The notes: generated from the sequence alone by a model not told the origin. DNA of 64,000 bases from Hyphomicrobiaceae bacterium (GCA_008933705.1 WBUN01000027.1:1-64000), one strand, 5' to 3'; shown: positions 21,975-31,731, counted from the stretch's first letter. Numbers and translations are program-made.

Positions 21975-22760
21975 TCAGGCCGCCGTGAGCGATGCGGCGC
22001 CGACGCCCTCCAGCACGAAATCGAGCTGCTCGCCGGCGGCGATGTCGACGGTCGTGACCACGCTCCCGGTGATCACCACCATGCCTGCGGTCATCGACCG
22101 GTCGCGTTCTGCCGCCAGGTTGGCAAGCCAGGCCAGCGCGCCGAGCGGATCGTCCGTCTTGCCGACGGCTTCTTCCTTGCCGTTGCGCGCAAGGCGCCCG
22201 GTGATGCCGTCGAGATCGAGACCGGCCGGAACCTGCATGGCCGGACCGACGACAATGCCGCCGTTCCAGGCGTTGTCGGCGATCAGCGAGAGCGCGTTGC
22301 AGGTCTTGTAATCGGCGAAGCGATCCTCGATCAGCTCGAATGCCGCCATGACCTCGGCAACGGCTTCGCGCACGGAATCGCGCGAGTGAGGCGTCACCCC
22401 GCGCGGCAGGTCTCGGCCGAGCCTGACCGCCAGCTCGCACTCGACCCGCACGTTGATGTAGTCGCCCTTGCGGATCCTGGCAGGCGAGCGATGGATGCGC
22501 GAGGCGAAGATCATCCCGCCACACGGGTGATTGATGCCCATCAGCTTCTGCATGATCTTGGTCGTGGTCGCGATCTTCAGGCCCGCGACCGGCCCCAGGC
22601 GCGGTACCCACAGGTCGCGCAACGCTTCCTGCGCAGCATAGGCTTCGGCCACGGTCTTGGGGGCGATCGCCGCGGGCAAATTGCGATAGCGTGCACCCGT
22701 GCGATGCGCCTCGTCGATGAACCTGGCGGCGGCTGCGGGGTCGAACATGGCCAATCTCAT
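21975..22760 (-). CDS. 2-keto-4-pentenoate hydratase / fumarylacetoacetate hydrolase-family protein
   Basis: MRLAMFDPAAAARFIDEAHRTG..., GLKIATTTKIMQKLMGINHP, VECELAVRLGRDLP. Confidence 0.82.
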   Translation of the reverse strand: MRLAMFDPAAAARFIDEAHRTGARYRNLPAAIAPKTVAEAYAAQEALRDLWVPRLGPVAGLKIATTTKIMQKLMGINHPCGGMIFASRIHRSPARIRKGDYINVRVECELAVRLGRDLPRGVTPHSRDSVREAVAEVMAAFELIEDRFADYKTCNALSLIADNAWNGGIVVGPAMQVPAGLDLDGITGRLARNGKEEAVGKTDDPLGALAWLANLAAERDRSMTAGMVVITGSVVTTVDIAAGEQLDFVLEGVGAASLTAA

Positions 22761-22876
22761 CCCTTCTCGGCTTGGGACGCTGCCCAAGGGTTTCGCGGAG
22801 CCGGCGCTGCGGCTAGGCTATGATCGTTGCCAACATTGCCGATAGAAGCGCGACCAGTCCAGATCGGGAGGACCCC

Positions 22877-23896
22877 ATGTTCGAGACCACGATCGCCGGC
22901 AGCTTGCCGAAGCCCGGCTGGCTTGCGGAGCCGAACAAGCTGTGGGCGCCCTGGCGCGCCGAAGGAGCAGAACTCGAGGATGCCAAGCGTGATGCCACCA
23001 TCCTTGCCCTGAAAGAGCAGGAGGATGCCGGCATCGACATCGTGGGCGACGGGGAGCAGTCGCGGCAGCATTTCGTGCATGGTTTCCTCGAGCGGGTCGA
23101 GGGCATCGACTTCGCCCACAAGGTCGAGATGGGCATCCGAGCCGATCGCTACAAAGCCATGGTCCCGCAAGTGATCGGGCCGGTGCGGCTCAAGGGCAGG
23201 GTTCATCAGACCGAGGCCCGCATTGCCCGCGCCCACACCCGCAGGAAGCTCAAATTCACCCTGCCCGGCCCGATGACCATCAGCGACACGATCGCGGACC
23301 GGCACTACGGCGACAAGGTGAAGATGGCGATGGCGTTTGCCGAGCTTCTGAACGCGGAGGCACTCGCGCTGGAGAAGGACGGCGTCGACGTCGTTCAGTT
23401 CGACGAGCCGGCGTTCAACGTCTTCATGCGCGAGGTGAAGGAGTGGGGCATCACCGCGCTCGAGCGGGCGGCCCAGGGTCTTTCCTGCACCACGGCGGTT
23501 CACATCTGCTACGGCTATGGCATCAAGGCCAACGTCGATTGGAAGGCCACGCTGGGCCAGGAATGGCGCCAATACGAGGAGATCTTCCCGGCGCTCGCCA
23601 AGAGCAAGATCCAGCAGGTGTCGGTCGAATGCCGCAACTCGCGCGTGCCCGCAAGCCTGCTCGGTCTGTTGCAGGGCAAAGACGTTCTCGTAGGTGCGAT
23701 CGATGTCGCCGGCGACACAGTGGAGACACCCGAGGAGGTGGCCGCCGTCGTGGAGGAGGCCATCAAGTACGTACCCAGGGAGCGCATGCTCCTGTGCACC
23801 AACTGCGGCATGGCCCCGATGCGCCGCGACATCGCCTATGCCAAGCTTGCGGCATTGGCAAAGGGTGCCGAGCTCGCCAGGGCCCGGTATGCCTGA
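22877..23896 (+). CDS. Cobalamin-independent methionine synthase C-terminal-like (MetE/UROD family) protein
   Basis: TIAGSLPKPGWL, VQFDEPAFN, HICYGYG, NCGMAPMRRDIAYAKLAAL; no MetE N-terminal domain. Confidence 0.85.
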   Translation: MFETTIAGSLPKPGWLAEPNKLWAPWRAEGAELEDAKRDATILALKEQEDAGIDIVGDGEQSRQHFVHGFLERVEGIDFAHKVEMGIRADRYKAMVPQVIGPVRLKGRVHQTEARIARAHTRRKLKFTLPGPMTISDTIADRHYGDKVKMAMAFAELLNAEALALEKDGVDVVQFDEPAFNVFMREVKEWGITALERAAQGLSCTTAVHICYGYGIKANVDWKATLGQEWRQYEEIFPALAKSKIQQVSVECRNSRVPASLLGLLQGKDVLVGAIDVAGDTVETPEEVAAVVEEAIKYVPRERMLLCTNCGMAPMRRDIAYAKLAALAKGAELARARYA

Positions 23897-23925
23897 GCGG
23901 ACGGACGAACCTCGCCCTCAGCCGC

Positions 23926-24303
23926 TCACCTGGCGCAGAAGTCGGTGATGTAGTTGCACACGTCTCCGCCCTGCCTCTTGCACTCGTCGAGCGCTGCCTT
24001 CTTGCGCGCTTCGGCGGTGTCGCCGCCGGTGGCCCAGCCGGCCGCGGCGTTCCTGGCGATGGCAAAGGAGACGCAGGTGTTCTCGATCGACTTGAAGATC
24101 TCGCAATCCCGGGCGCGCTTGCCGCACTCCGCCAAGGCTGCCCTTTCGGCTTCCTGCATCGAGTTGTGATTGGTGCTGTAACCGTACTGCGTGCCCTTGG
24201 CGCTCAGCGCGATCGAGCCATACTTGTTCTGTGCGCCGGCTGTTCCGGCGTGCAAGAGCAGTGCGGCAGCGAGCGCCAAGGCGTAACGAAACGAGACCCC
24301 CAC
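23926..24303 (-). CDS. DUF4189-like secreted protein
   Basis: Signal peptide, then YGSIALSAKGTQYGYSTNHNSMQEAERAALAECG...C...ARNAAAGWATG. Confidence 0.75.
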   Translation of the reverse strand: MGVSFRYALALAAALLLHAGTAGAQNKYGSIALSAKGTQYGYSTNHNSMQEAERAALAECGKRARDCEIFKSIENTCVSFAIARNAAAGWATGGDTAEARKKAALDECKRQGGDVCNYITDFCAR

Positions 24304-24466
24304 GATTCCCTCCGTCAGCGTCCGAACTAGACCAACCGCAGCTTAGCCGATCGGGCGTCGCGGCGCGAAGGCCAAAACATCGGGCGCAGGGATTTTCGCG
24401 TCGTTTCCCGCTCCGGGAGGCCTCCAGGCGATTGACCTTGCCGGCGCACCACCCTATTTCAGCGGC

Positions 24467-24985
24467 ATGGCGAAACTTCCCATCATAACCCTGCCGGACC
24501 CCCTCCTGCGCAAGGCCTCCGACCGCGTCGAGCGGGTCGACGACGAACTGCGCAGGCTGATGGACGACATGCTGGAGACGATGTATGCAGCACCGGGTGT
24601 CGGCCTTGCAGCCGTGCAGGTCGGCGTGCCGCGGCGCCTGGTCGTGCTCGACACCTCGGGCGAGGACGAGGAGCGTCGCCCCCTCATCCTCGTGAACCCC
24701 GAGATCGTGTCGCTCGGTTCCGAGATGCGCGTGCACGAGGAAGGCTGCCTGTCGATCCCGGACGTGCGCATCGAGATCGAGCGGCCCGCCTCCCTGACGG
24801 TGCGGTTTCTGGACCGCGAGGGCAAGCCGCAGGAGCTGGCCGCGGAAGGTCTTCTCGCAACCGCGATCCAGCACGAGGTCGATCATCTCAACGGCAAGCT
24901 GATCATCGATTTCCTGTCGCGGCTGAAGCGCGACATCATCGTCCGCAAGTTCAAGAAGCAGGCAAAGGCCGAGGCGGCGATGTAG
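24467..24985 (+). CDS. def: Peptide deformylase
   Basis: GVGLAAVQVG, EEGCLSIP, QHEVDHLNG motifs. Confidence 0.97.
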   Translation: MAKLPIITLPDPLLRKASDRVERVDDELRRLMDDMLETMYAAPGVGLAAVQVGVPRRLVVLDTSGEDEERRPLILVNPEIVSLGSEMRVHEEGCLSIPDVRIEIERPASLTVRFLDREGKPQELAAEGLLATAIQHEVDHLNGKLIIDFLSRLKRDIIVRKFKKQAKAEAAM

Positions 24986-25007
24986 ACCGGGCTGCTGTGT
25001 TTGTCGT

Positions 25008-25080
25008 CCACCCCTCGGCAGGCTCGGGGTGGCGGCCAGGTGACGTGGCACACGCGAGACGGAGCTTGTCGAGCGGGGGC
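25008..25080. repeat. Diverged type-B hairpin element between def and fmt
   Basis: CCACCCC-TCGGCAGGCTC-GGGGTGG hairpin at 25008-25032 and partial partner GGAGCTTGTCGAGCGGGGG. Confidence 0.5.
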
Positions 25081-25097
25081 TGCTTTCAGGGAACCAG

Positions 25098-26024
25098 ATG
25101 CTGCGCATCGTCTTCATGGGCACCCCTGAGTTTGCCGTTCCCACGCTTGCCGGCATTGTTGCGGCCGGCCATCGCGTCGCTGCCGTCTATACCCAGCCGC
25201 CGAGACCGGCCGGGCGCGGCATGGCGGAGCGCAAATCGGCGGTGCACGCCTTTGCCGAAGGTGCAGGCCTTCCTGTTCTGACGCCGCGCAGTCTAAAGGG
25301 CGCCGACGCCCAGGCCGCCTTTGTGGCACACGGCGCCGATGTGGGCGTCGTTGTGGCATACGGGCTGATCCTGCCGAGAGCCGTGCTGGCCGGCCCGCGC
25401 CAAGGCTGCCTCAACCTGCATGCCTCCGCGCTGCCCCGCTGGCGCGGCGCTGCCCCTATCCAGCGTGCCGTCATGGCGGGAGACGCGGAGACTGCGGCCA
25501 CGGTCATGCGGATGGACGAGGGCCTCGACACGGGACCGGTGTGCCTATCGGAACCGGTTGCGATCGGCTCCGACATGACGGCCGGAGAACTGCACGATGT
25601 CATGGCCGAGAGCGGTGCGAAGTTGATGGTCCGCGCCCTAGCCGAGCTAGAGCGGGGCTGCCTCGCATGCGTGCCGCAGCCCGTCGATGGCGTGACCTAT
25701 GCCGCCAAGGTCGGCAAGGACGAGAGCCGCATCGATTTCGGCCGGCCGGCGTCCGAGGTTCACAATCACATCCGCGGCCTCTCCCCCTTTCCCGGCGCCT
25801 GGTTTGAGACGTCGATGGGAGGCAAGCCGGAACGCATCAAGGTATTGCGTACAACCCTGTCCGGCGGCGCCGGTGCGCCGGGCAGCGTGCTCGACGACGC
25901 CCTGACGGTTGCCTGCGCAGAGGGCGCTGTGCGCATCCTCGAGGTTCAGCGGGCGGGCAAGCGGCCGATGACGGCCGGAGAGTTCCTGCGCGGCTTCCCC
26001 TTGAAGCGCGGGACGCAACTCTAG
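25098..26024 (+). CDS. fmt: Methionyl-tRNA formyltransferase
   Basis: [45 protein letters not shown]. Confidence 0.97.
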   Translation: MLRIVFMGTPEFAVPTLAGIVAAGHRVAAVYTQPPRPAGRGMAERKSAVHAFAEGAGLPVLTPRSLKGADAQAAFVAHGADVGVVVAYGLILPRAVLAGPRQGCLNLHASALPRWRGAAPIQRAVMAGDAETAATVMRMDEGLDTGPVCLSEPVAIGSDMTAGELHDVMAESGAKLMVRALAELERGCLACVPQPVDGVTYAAKVGKDESRIDFGRPASEVHNHIRGLSPFPGAWFETSMGGKPERIKVLRTTLSGGAGAPGSVLDDALTVACAEGAVRILEVQRAGKRPMTAGEFLRGFPLKRGTQL

Positions 26025-26127
26025 AATGCGGGCGTTAAGCATTGCCGCAGATCGCTTGCCGGGACGGCGGGAAGGCCACCTAAAGTCCTCGCCAATGGAA
26101 GTCCTCATCAGTGGTTGGAGGTGGCGG

Positions 26128-26412
26128 ATGCGTATCCTGGCTCTCGGGCTGCTCACCGGCGTGGGCGTAACTCTTGGCTGCTTGCCAGCCTTTGCGCAGC
26201 AGGCCTACACGACGCGCATCGAGCCGCGCCCCTTCTACGGCGCCACCGTCACCTTGGAGGAGGGGGTGCGCGTCTTCCGTCCACTGCCGCCGCACGATCG
26301 CGTCATCATCAACACGGGCAACTCCACACCGATTGTGCTGGAAGGCGGGGACCGCCTGGGCAGGCGCGGATACTTCGTCTATCCGCGCGACCGCGCCCGG
26401 GCACCCCGCTGA
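26128..26412 (+). CDS. Small exported hypothetical protein
   Basis: Signal peptide MRILALGLLTGVGVTLGCLPAFAQQ; ~70 aa mature region; between fmt and truA. Confidence 0.6.
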   Translation: MRILALGLLTGVGVTLGCLPAFAQQAYTTRIEPRPFYGATVTLEEGVRVFRPLPPHDRVIINTGNSTPIVLEGGDRLGRRGYFVYPRDRARAPR

Positions 26413-26491
26413 GATGCGGCGCGGGCTTGTCCCGCTGCACGGTAGCCGGTAGTGGGGAGGCGCAAACCGTCGCCACCTGCGTATCCAGCCC

Positions 26492-27259
26492 ATGCCCCGC
26501 TATCGCGTCACGCTCGAATATGACGGAACGCCGTTTGTCGGCTGGCAGTTGCAGGCGTTGGGCATGTCGGTGCAGGGCCGACTCACCGACGCCATTCTGA
26601 AGTTCTCGGGCGAGACCGTCTCCGTGCGCGGCGCCGGCCGCACCGACGCCGGCGTGCACGCGTGCGGCCAGGTCGCCCATTTCGATCTCGCTCGGCCGCG
26701 TTCGCCGCACACCATTCGCGCCGCGGTGAACTTCCATCTGAAACCCGACCCGATCGCCGTCCTGGATTGCGCGGAGGTGGCGGACAATTTCGACGCCCGC
26801 TTCAGCGCCACTGCCCGCCACTACCGCTATCGCCTCCTTGCGCGCCCGGCCCCGCCCGTGCTCGACCGCGATCGCGTGTGGTGGGTGCCTCAGCCCATGC
26901 ACGTTGCGGCGATGGCCGAGGCCGCCCCGGCGCTGATCGGCCGGCACGACTTCACCACCTTTCGTGCGGCCGGCTGCCAGGCCAAGTCCCCGATCAAGAC
27001 CCTCGACCGGCTCGATGTTGCGGCCGTCGGCGAAGAAATCTGGATCGAGGCGTCGGCACGCTCCTTCCTGCACAACCAGGTGCGCTCCATGGTGGGCTCG
27101 CTGAAGCTGGTCGGCGAGGGCAAGTGGGCGCCCGCCGATCTTGCGGCCGCGCTGGCGGCGAAGGACCGAACGGCATGCGGCCCGGTGGCGCCTGCGCGGG
27201 GGCTTTTCCTCATGCGGGTCGACTATGCCCCGACGCCTGCCTCCCCCGACAGCATCTGA
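26492..27259 (+). CDS. truA: tRNA pseudouridine synthase A
   Basis: [35 protein letters not shown]. Confidence 0.97.
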   Translation: MPRYRVTLEYDGTPFVGWQLQALGMSVQGRLTDAILKFSGETVSVRGAGRTDAGVHACGQVAHFDLARPRSPHTIRAAVNFHLKPDPIAVLDCAEVADNFDARFSATARHYRYRLLARPAPPVLDRDRVWWVPQPMHVAAMAEAAPALIGRHDFTTFRAAGCQAKSPIKTLDRLDVAAVGEEIWIEASARSFLHNQVRSMVGSLKLVGEGKWAPADLAAALAAKDRTACGPVAPARGLFLMRVDYAPTPASPDSI

Positions 27260-27302
27260 CGCGATTGCCACTCGGCGGCACCCGTCGCATAACTGGCCGC
27301 GA

Positions 27303-27389
27303 GCGGACGTGGTGGAACTGGTAGACACACAGGACTTAAAATCCTGAGGCGGCAACGCCGTGAGGGTTCGACTCCCTCCGTCCGCACCA
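27303..27389 (+). tRNA. tRNA-Leu (anticodon TAA)
   Basis: Acceptor GCGGACG...CGTCCGC-ACCA; anticodon arm CAGGA-CTTAAAA-TCCTG; long variable arm; GGTTCGA T-loop; CCA encoded. Confidence 0.95.
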
Positions 27390-27417
27390 CGTCGGCGATT
27401 GGAGCGATGTCACAGCC

Positions 27418-27870
27418 ATGCCCAGACGAGCGACAAAGCCCGTTTCAAGGCGTGTGACCATGACGCCGCACGCATCGCGCAAGGGGAGCGATGCAGCTGC
27501 GCTGACGATCCGCGTCGATCTCGGCAGGAACGCTGCGCTGGGGCCGGGCAAGATCCGCCTCATGGAGCTGATCGGCAAGCTCGGCTCCATCACCAAGGCC
27601 GGCAAGGCGTTGGGTATGTCCTATCGGCGTGCCTGGCTGCTCGTCGACAGCCTCAATCAGGCATTCCGAGAGCCCGTAGTTGCCAAGCAGATGGGTGGGC
27701 GCGGGGGCGGTGGCGCAAAGCTGACCGATCTCGGCCAGCGCGTCGTCGTCAGCTATCGCGCCATCGAGACGGCGGCGGCCCTTGCGGCGCAGCGCGAGCT
27801 CGAGACGCTGCAGTCGGCCGTGGCAGCCAAGCCGGCAAATCGCAGCCGCCGCGACCGGACCTCCGAATAG
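27418..27870 (+). CDS. ModE-like winged-helix regulator (DNA-binding domain only)
   Basis: IRLMELIGKLGSITKAGKALGMSYRRAWLLVDSLNQAFREPVVAKQMGGRGGGGAKLTDLGQRVV; ends without a TOBE/molybdate-binding domain; adjacent to mod genes. Confidence 0.88.
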   Translation: MPRRATKPVSRRVTMTPHASRKGSDAAALTIRVDLGRNAALGPGKIRLMELIGKLGSITKAGKALGMSYRRAWLLVDSLNQAFREPVVAKQMGGRGGGGAKLTDLGQRVVVSYRAIETAAALAAQRELETLQSAVAAKPANRSRRDRTSE

Positions 27871-27903
27871 GATTCTCTGATCGAAAGCGGCGAGCCACTC
27901 CGC

Positions 27904-29025
27904 TCAAGCATCGTCGCCGTCCATGCCTGTGCGCAGGGGCCCGCTGACGCTGCGCCGGTCGAGGGCAACGCTCTTGACGAGGGCATGCACAGGCGCGCCC
28001 GGCTTCAGCCCCAGTTGCTGCACCGAATAGCGAGTGACGCGCGCAATGATCGCCTCGCCGTTGCAGTCGACGCGCACCTCGACGATCGGCCCCTCCGCGG
28101 CTGCGATGCCCGATACCACTCCCGCAAGCACATTGAGGGCGCTGAGCTGCTCGGGGGGCTTGGCTGCCAGGATCACGTCGCGGGCGCGAACGCGGATGCG
28201 CACCCGGCTGCCCGGCGCAAGATCCATGCGCGGCAGCCGCCACAGCCCGGCTTGCGAGCGCAGCAGGCTGAGACCGAATGCGTCGTCGTGGCCTTCCAGT
28301 ATCGCCTCGATGATCGCACCCGCCTCGGCGCGCCCCGTGTGGGGAAACAAGTCGATGCGGCCCATCACGTCGGCCACGGGGCCCACGGAGACCACTGAGC
28401 CTTGCGACAGCACGACGATGGTCGTTGCCAGACGGGCAACTTCCGCAACGGAATGACTGACGTAGACGATCGGCACGCGGCTTTCGTCGCGCAGTCGCTC
28501 GATGTAGGGCAGAATCTCCGCCTTGCGCGCCTCATCGAGCGACGCCAAGGGCTCATCCATAAGGAGAAGCCGCGGGCTTGCGAGCAGGGCGCGGCCGATG
28601 GCGACACGCTGCTTCTCGCCGCCGGACAGCCGCGCCGGCCGGCGATCGAGGAGCATCTCGATACCGAGCAGCTCCACCACATGCGCGAAATCGCCAGCCC
28701 TTGTCGCCTCGGGCGCGAACCAGCGCCCGTACAGCAGATTCTGCCGCACGGTCATATGCGGGAACAGCCGTCCCTCCTGGAAGACGTAGCCGACGCGGCG
28801 CTTGTGCGGCGGCACGTGGATGGCGCACGCCGTGTCGACGAGGACGGTGCCGTTGACGGCCACGCGTCCTTCGTCCGGCCGCAACAGGCCGGCAATAACG
28901 TTGATCAGCGATGTCTTGCCGGCCCCCGATCTGCCGAACAGGGCCGTCAGCCCCGGACCCGCCTCGAAGGTCGCGTCGAGCTGCAGGCCGCCCGTGCGGC
29001 GCCGAATGTCGACAACCAGCGTCAT
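27904..29025 (-). CDS. modC: Molybdate ABC transporter ATP-binding protein
   Basis: LFGRSGAGKTSLINVIAGLLRPDEGRV, LSGGEKQRVAIGRALL, C-terminal TOBE-like region. Confidence 0.95.
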   Translation of the reverse strand: MTLVVDIRRRTGGLQLDATFEAGPGLTALFGRSGAGKTSLINVIAGLLRPDEGRVAVNGTVLVDTACAIHVPPHKRRVGYVFQEGRLFPHMTVRQNLLYGRWFAPEATRAGDFAHVVELLGIEMLLDRRPARLSGGEKQRVAIGRALLASPRLLLMDEPLASLDEARKAEILPYIERLRDESRVPIVYVSHSVAEVARLATTIVVLSQGSVVSVGPVADVMGRIDLFPHTGRAEAGAIIEAILEGHDDAFGLSLLRSQAGLWRLPRMDLAPGSRVRIRVRARDVILAAKPPEQLSALNVLAGVVSGIAAAEGPIVEVRVDCNGEAIIARVTRYSVQQLGLKPGAPVHALVKSVALDRRSVSGPLRTGMDGDDA

Positions 29026-29723
29026 TCGATGTCCAGGTGCCGGTTGGTGCGCCTGGCGAGGACCTCGGAGGCGAGCAGCGCCGCCATGGCGATCAATATG
29101 GCGACGATCGTCAGGCGGAGGGCGCCGACCTCGCCTCCCGGTACCTGCGTGAAGGTGTAGATTGCCGACGGCAGCGTTTGCGTCTCACCCGGAATGTTCG
29201 ACACGAACGTGATCGTCGCCCCGAACTCGCCCATCGCCTTGGCGAAGCAAAGGATCATGCCGGTGATGATGCCGGGCGCGATCAGCGGCAGCGTGATGGT
29301 GAGAAATGTCCACGCCCGGTTGGCGCCCAGTGTGGCGGCTGCCTGCTCGAGCCGGGGATCGACCGCCTCGATGGAGAGCCTGATCGCCCGGACCATCAGC
29401 GGAAAACCCATGATGCCGCACGCGAGCGCGGCGCCGGTCCAGCGGAACGAGAACACGATGCCGAGATGCTCGGCGAGGAAGCTTCCCACAGGACCACGCC
29501 GTCCGAACAGGATGAGCAGAAGGTAGCCGGTGACGACCGGCGGCAGGATAAGGGGCAACAGCACGAAGCCGTCGACCAGCGACTTGCCCCAGAACCGTCC
29601 GCGGGCCAGCAGCAGGGCAATGGCAATGCCCAGCGGGAGCGCCGAGATCGTCGCTACGCTCGCCACCCTCAGGCTCAACCGCACAGCCGTCCATTCCTCG
29701 GGAGTGAGCATGCTCCAAGACAT
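29022..29723 (-). CDS. modB: Molybdate ABC transporter permease
   Basis: Multi-TM permease with KAMGEFGATITFVSNIPGETQTLPSAIY (ModB EAA-loop region). Confidence 0.96.
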   Translation of the reverse strand: MSWSMLTPEEWTAVRLSLRVASVATISALPLGIAIALLLARGRFWGKSLVDGFVLLPLILPPVVTGYLLLILFGRRGPVGSFLAEHLGIVFSFRWTGAALACGIMGFPLMVRAIRLSIEAVDPRLEQAAATLGANRAWTFLTITLPLIAPGIITGMILCFAKAMGEFGATITFVSNIPGETQTLPSAIYTFTQVPGGEVGALRLTIVAILIAMAALLASEVLARRTNRHLDIE

Positions 29724-29764
29724 CAGATCTGCAGTCCTGCTCCAGGTGCTCCGGCCCAGCCACG

Positions 29765-30559
29765 CTACTTCAGGACCGAGAACCCGCTGCTTTCAAAGAA
29801 GCGCCGGGCGTCGGGTGACTTGAGGTAGGCGAGCAGGCTCATCGCGTCGGGGCCAGCGCCCTTCGTGGTCAGCGCAACCGGATAGATGATTGGAGGGTGT
29901 GTGTCTTGCGGAAAGACGCCGATGATCGTGACGTTGGGGTCGGCCGCCGCGTCCGTCTGGTAGACGATGCCGGCGGGCGCCTCGCCGCGGGAGACCAGCA
30001 GCAGTGCCGCGCGCACGTTCTCGGCCTGGGCGAGCCTCGCCGAAACGCTGGGCCAGACCCCCAGCCTCTCAAGCGCGGCCTTGCCGTATTTGCCCGCCGG
30101 CACTGCCTCGACATTTGCTATGGCCAGGCGGCCGTCACCCAGGATCTTCGCGAGGTCGAAGCCGGGCTTGACATCGACGATCCGGGCCTTGTCCTTTGGT
30201 GCGATCAGGACCATGCGATTGCCGAGCAGGTTCCACCGGGTGTCGGTCCTGATGAGGTTCTTGCCTGCCAGATAATCCATCCAGGCGAGGTCGGCCGAGA
30301 CGAACATGTGTGCCGGCGCATCCTGCTCGATCTGCTTGGCCAACGCCGAGCTTGCCGCGTAGGAGACCGTGACTTTCTTCCCCATCTGTTTCTGCCAATC
30401 GCCGACAGCGGCATCCAGCGCATTCTTGAGGCTCGCGGCCGCGAACACAACGACGTCGCCGCCTTGCGCGGGTGCCGGCTTGGCCATGCCGCAGAGCACA
30501 AGCAGCACGGCAACCAGTGCGCTGCCAAGCCGACCCGGCTTGCGTCTCGACTGTCTCAT
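29765..30559 (-). CDS. modA: Molybdate-binding periplasmic protein
   Basis: Signal peptide; FAAASLKNALDA, VSYAASSALAKQIEQDAPAHMFVSADLAWMDYL, NRMVLIAPKD. Confidence 0.96.
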   Translation of the reverse strand: MRQSRRKPGRLGSALVAVLLVLCGMAKPAPAQGGDVVVFAAASLKNALDAAVGDWQKQMGKKVTVSYAASSALAKQIEQDAPAHMFVSADLAWMDYLAGKNLIRTDTRWNLLGNRMVLIAPKDKARIVDVKPGFDLAKILGDGRLAIANVEAVPAGKYGKAALERLGVWPSVSARLAQAENVRAALLLVSRGEAPAGIVYQTDAAADPNVTIIGVFPQDTHPPIIYPVALTTKGAGPDAMSLLAYLKSPDARRFFESSGFSVLK

Positions 30560-30616
30560 CCTCCCGATCCTCTCCTCAGCATATCCATCAAGATATAGCG
30601 GCGGGCAATGTAGTCG

Positions 30617-30644
30617 ATCGCTATATCCCATAGAATATGGCGTT
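30617..30644 (-). promoter_or_regulatory. Candidate ModE operator (Mo-box)
   Basis: ATCGCTATAT-CCCATAGA-ATATGGCGTT: imperfect inverted repeat with 8-nt spacing, close to the recalled ModE consensus ATCGNTATATA-N6-TATATNNCGAT; ~60 bp upstream of modA. Additional half-site ATATAGCG at 30593-30600. Confidence 0.65.
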
Positions 30645-30756
30645 TTGTAGCGCGCTGCATTTTTTGCGGATCGGGACTTGGGGCTCGCGGCATCCGGCGT
30701 GGCGCGCTAAGCTCCACGACAAGCGTCGCAGCGCGCAATTGAAAGGCCAAGCCGTC

Positions 30757-31698
30757 GTGCAGCCGGATCCCGAGGACTACGACTACGATCTGGACCAGGC
30801 GCTGGCCTCGATGGTGGGCATCCGCTCCGTAATACCCGCCGACGCCTTTACCGCGGAGACGCTCGGCACGGAGCGTGCCGGCAACGGCGTGGTCATTCGC
30901 GCCGACGGCGTCGTGCTGACCATCGGCTATCTCATCATGGAGGCCGACACGGTCTGGATCAGCCACGGCAGAGGGCACGTGGTGCCGGGCCACGTGCTGG
31001 GCTATGATTATGAATCCGGCCTCGGTCTCGTGCAGGCGCTCGGCCGGCTCGACCTGCCGGCCCTGCCTGTCGGTTGCTCAGGCGACGCCGAGATCGGCGA
31101 GCACGTCGTCGTTGCAGGTGCGGGAGGCCGGCAGGGTTCGATCACCGCGCGCATCATCGCCAGACAGGAGTTTGCGGGCTACTGGGAGTATGTTCTCGAC
31201 GAGGCGATCTTCACGGCGCCCGCGCATCCCAACTGGGGCGGCACAGCCCTGATCGGCCCGGGCGGGGATCTGCTCGGCGTCGGATCGCTGCAGATCCAGC
31301 AGGCGGCGCAGGGTGGCAGGGGAGAGGATGCCAACATGATGGTGCCGATCGATTTGTTGAGGCCGATCTATAACGATCTCCTCACGATCGGCCGTCCGAA
31401 CCGGCCAGCCCGGCCGTGGCTCGGCCTGTATGCCACCGAGGTCGAGAACAACGTTGCCGTGCTCGGCATTGCCAGCGGCGGCCCGGCTCAAAGCGTCGAC
31501 CTGCAGGCCGGCGACATCGTTCTTGCCGTCGCGGGAGCGTCGGTGACGACGCTCGCCAGTTTCTTCAGGGGCGTGTGGTCGCTGGGCAATGCCGGCGTGG
31601 ATGTGCCCCTGCTGATCAATCGCGAGGGCGAGACCTTCGAAGTCCGCGTGCGCTCGGCCGATCGCCGCCGCTTCCTCAAGGGCCCGATTTTGCACTGA
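30757..31698 (+). CDS. Trypsin/HtrA-like PDZ-domain protein, apparently lacking the catalytic triad
   Basis: GVVIRADGVVLTIGYLIMEAD / VLGYDYESGLGLVQA / APAHPNWGGTALIGPGGDLLGV follow HtrA blocks; C-terminal PDZ GIASGGPAQSVDLQAGDIVLAVAGASVTTLASF. Start uncertain (ORF open from ATG 30637; GTG 30757). Confidence 0.75.
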   Translation: MQPDPEDYDYDLDQALASMVGIRSVIPADAFTAETLGTERAGNGVVIRADGVVLTIGYLIMEADTVWISHGRGHVVPGHVLGYDYESGLGLVQALGRLDLPALPVGCSGDAEIGEHVVVAGAGGRQGSITARIIARQEFAGYWEYVLDEAIFTAPAHPNWGGTALIGPGGDLLGVGSLQIQQAAQGGRGEDANMMVPIDLLRPIYNDLLTIGRPNRPARPWLGLYATEVENNVAVLGIASGGPAQSVDLQAGDIVLAVAGASVTTLASFFRGVWSLGNAGVDVPLLINREGETFEVRVRSADRRRFLKGPILH

Positions 31699-31731
31699 CG
31701 AAGCAGGCCGCCGAGCACGGCCTGCCGGCGC

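Noticed and set aside
22761-22876. SAM/SAH riboswitch upstream of the MetE-like gene
   Set aside because: The spacer is short and I could not find the conserved cores of known SAM or SAH riboswitches.
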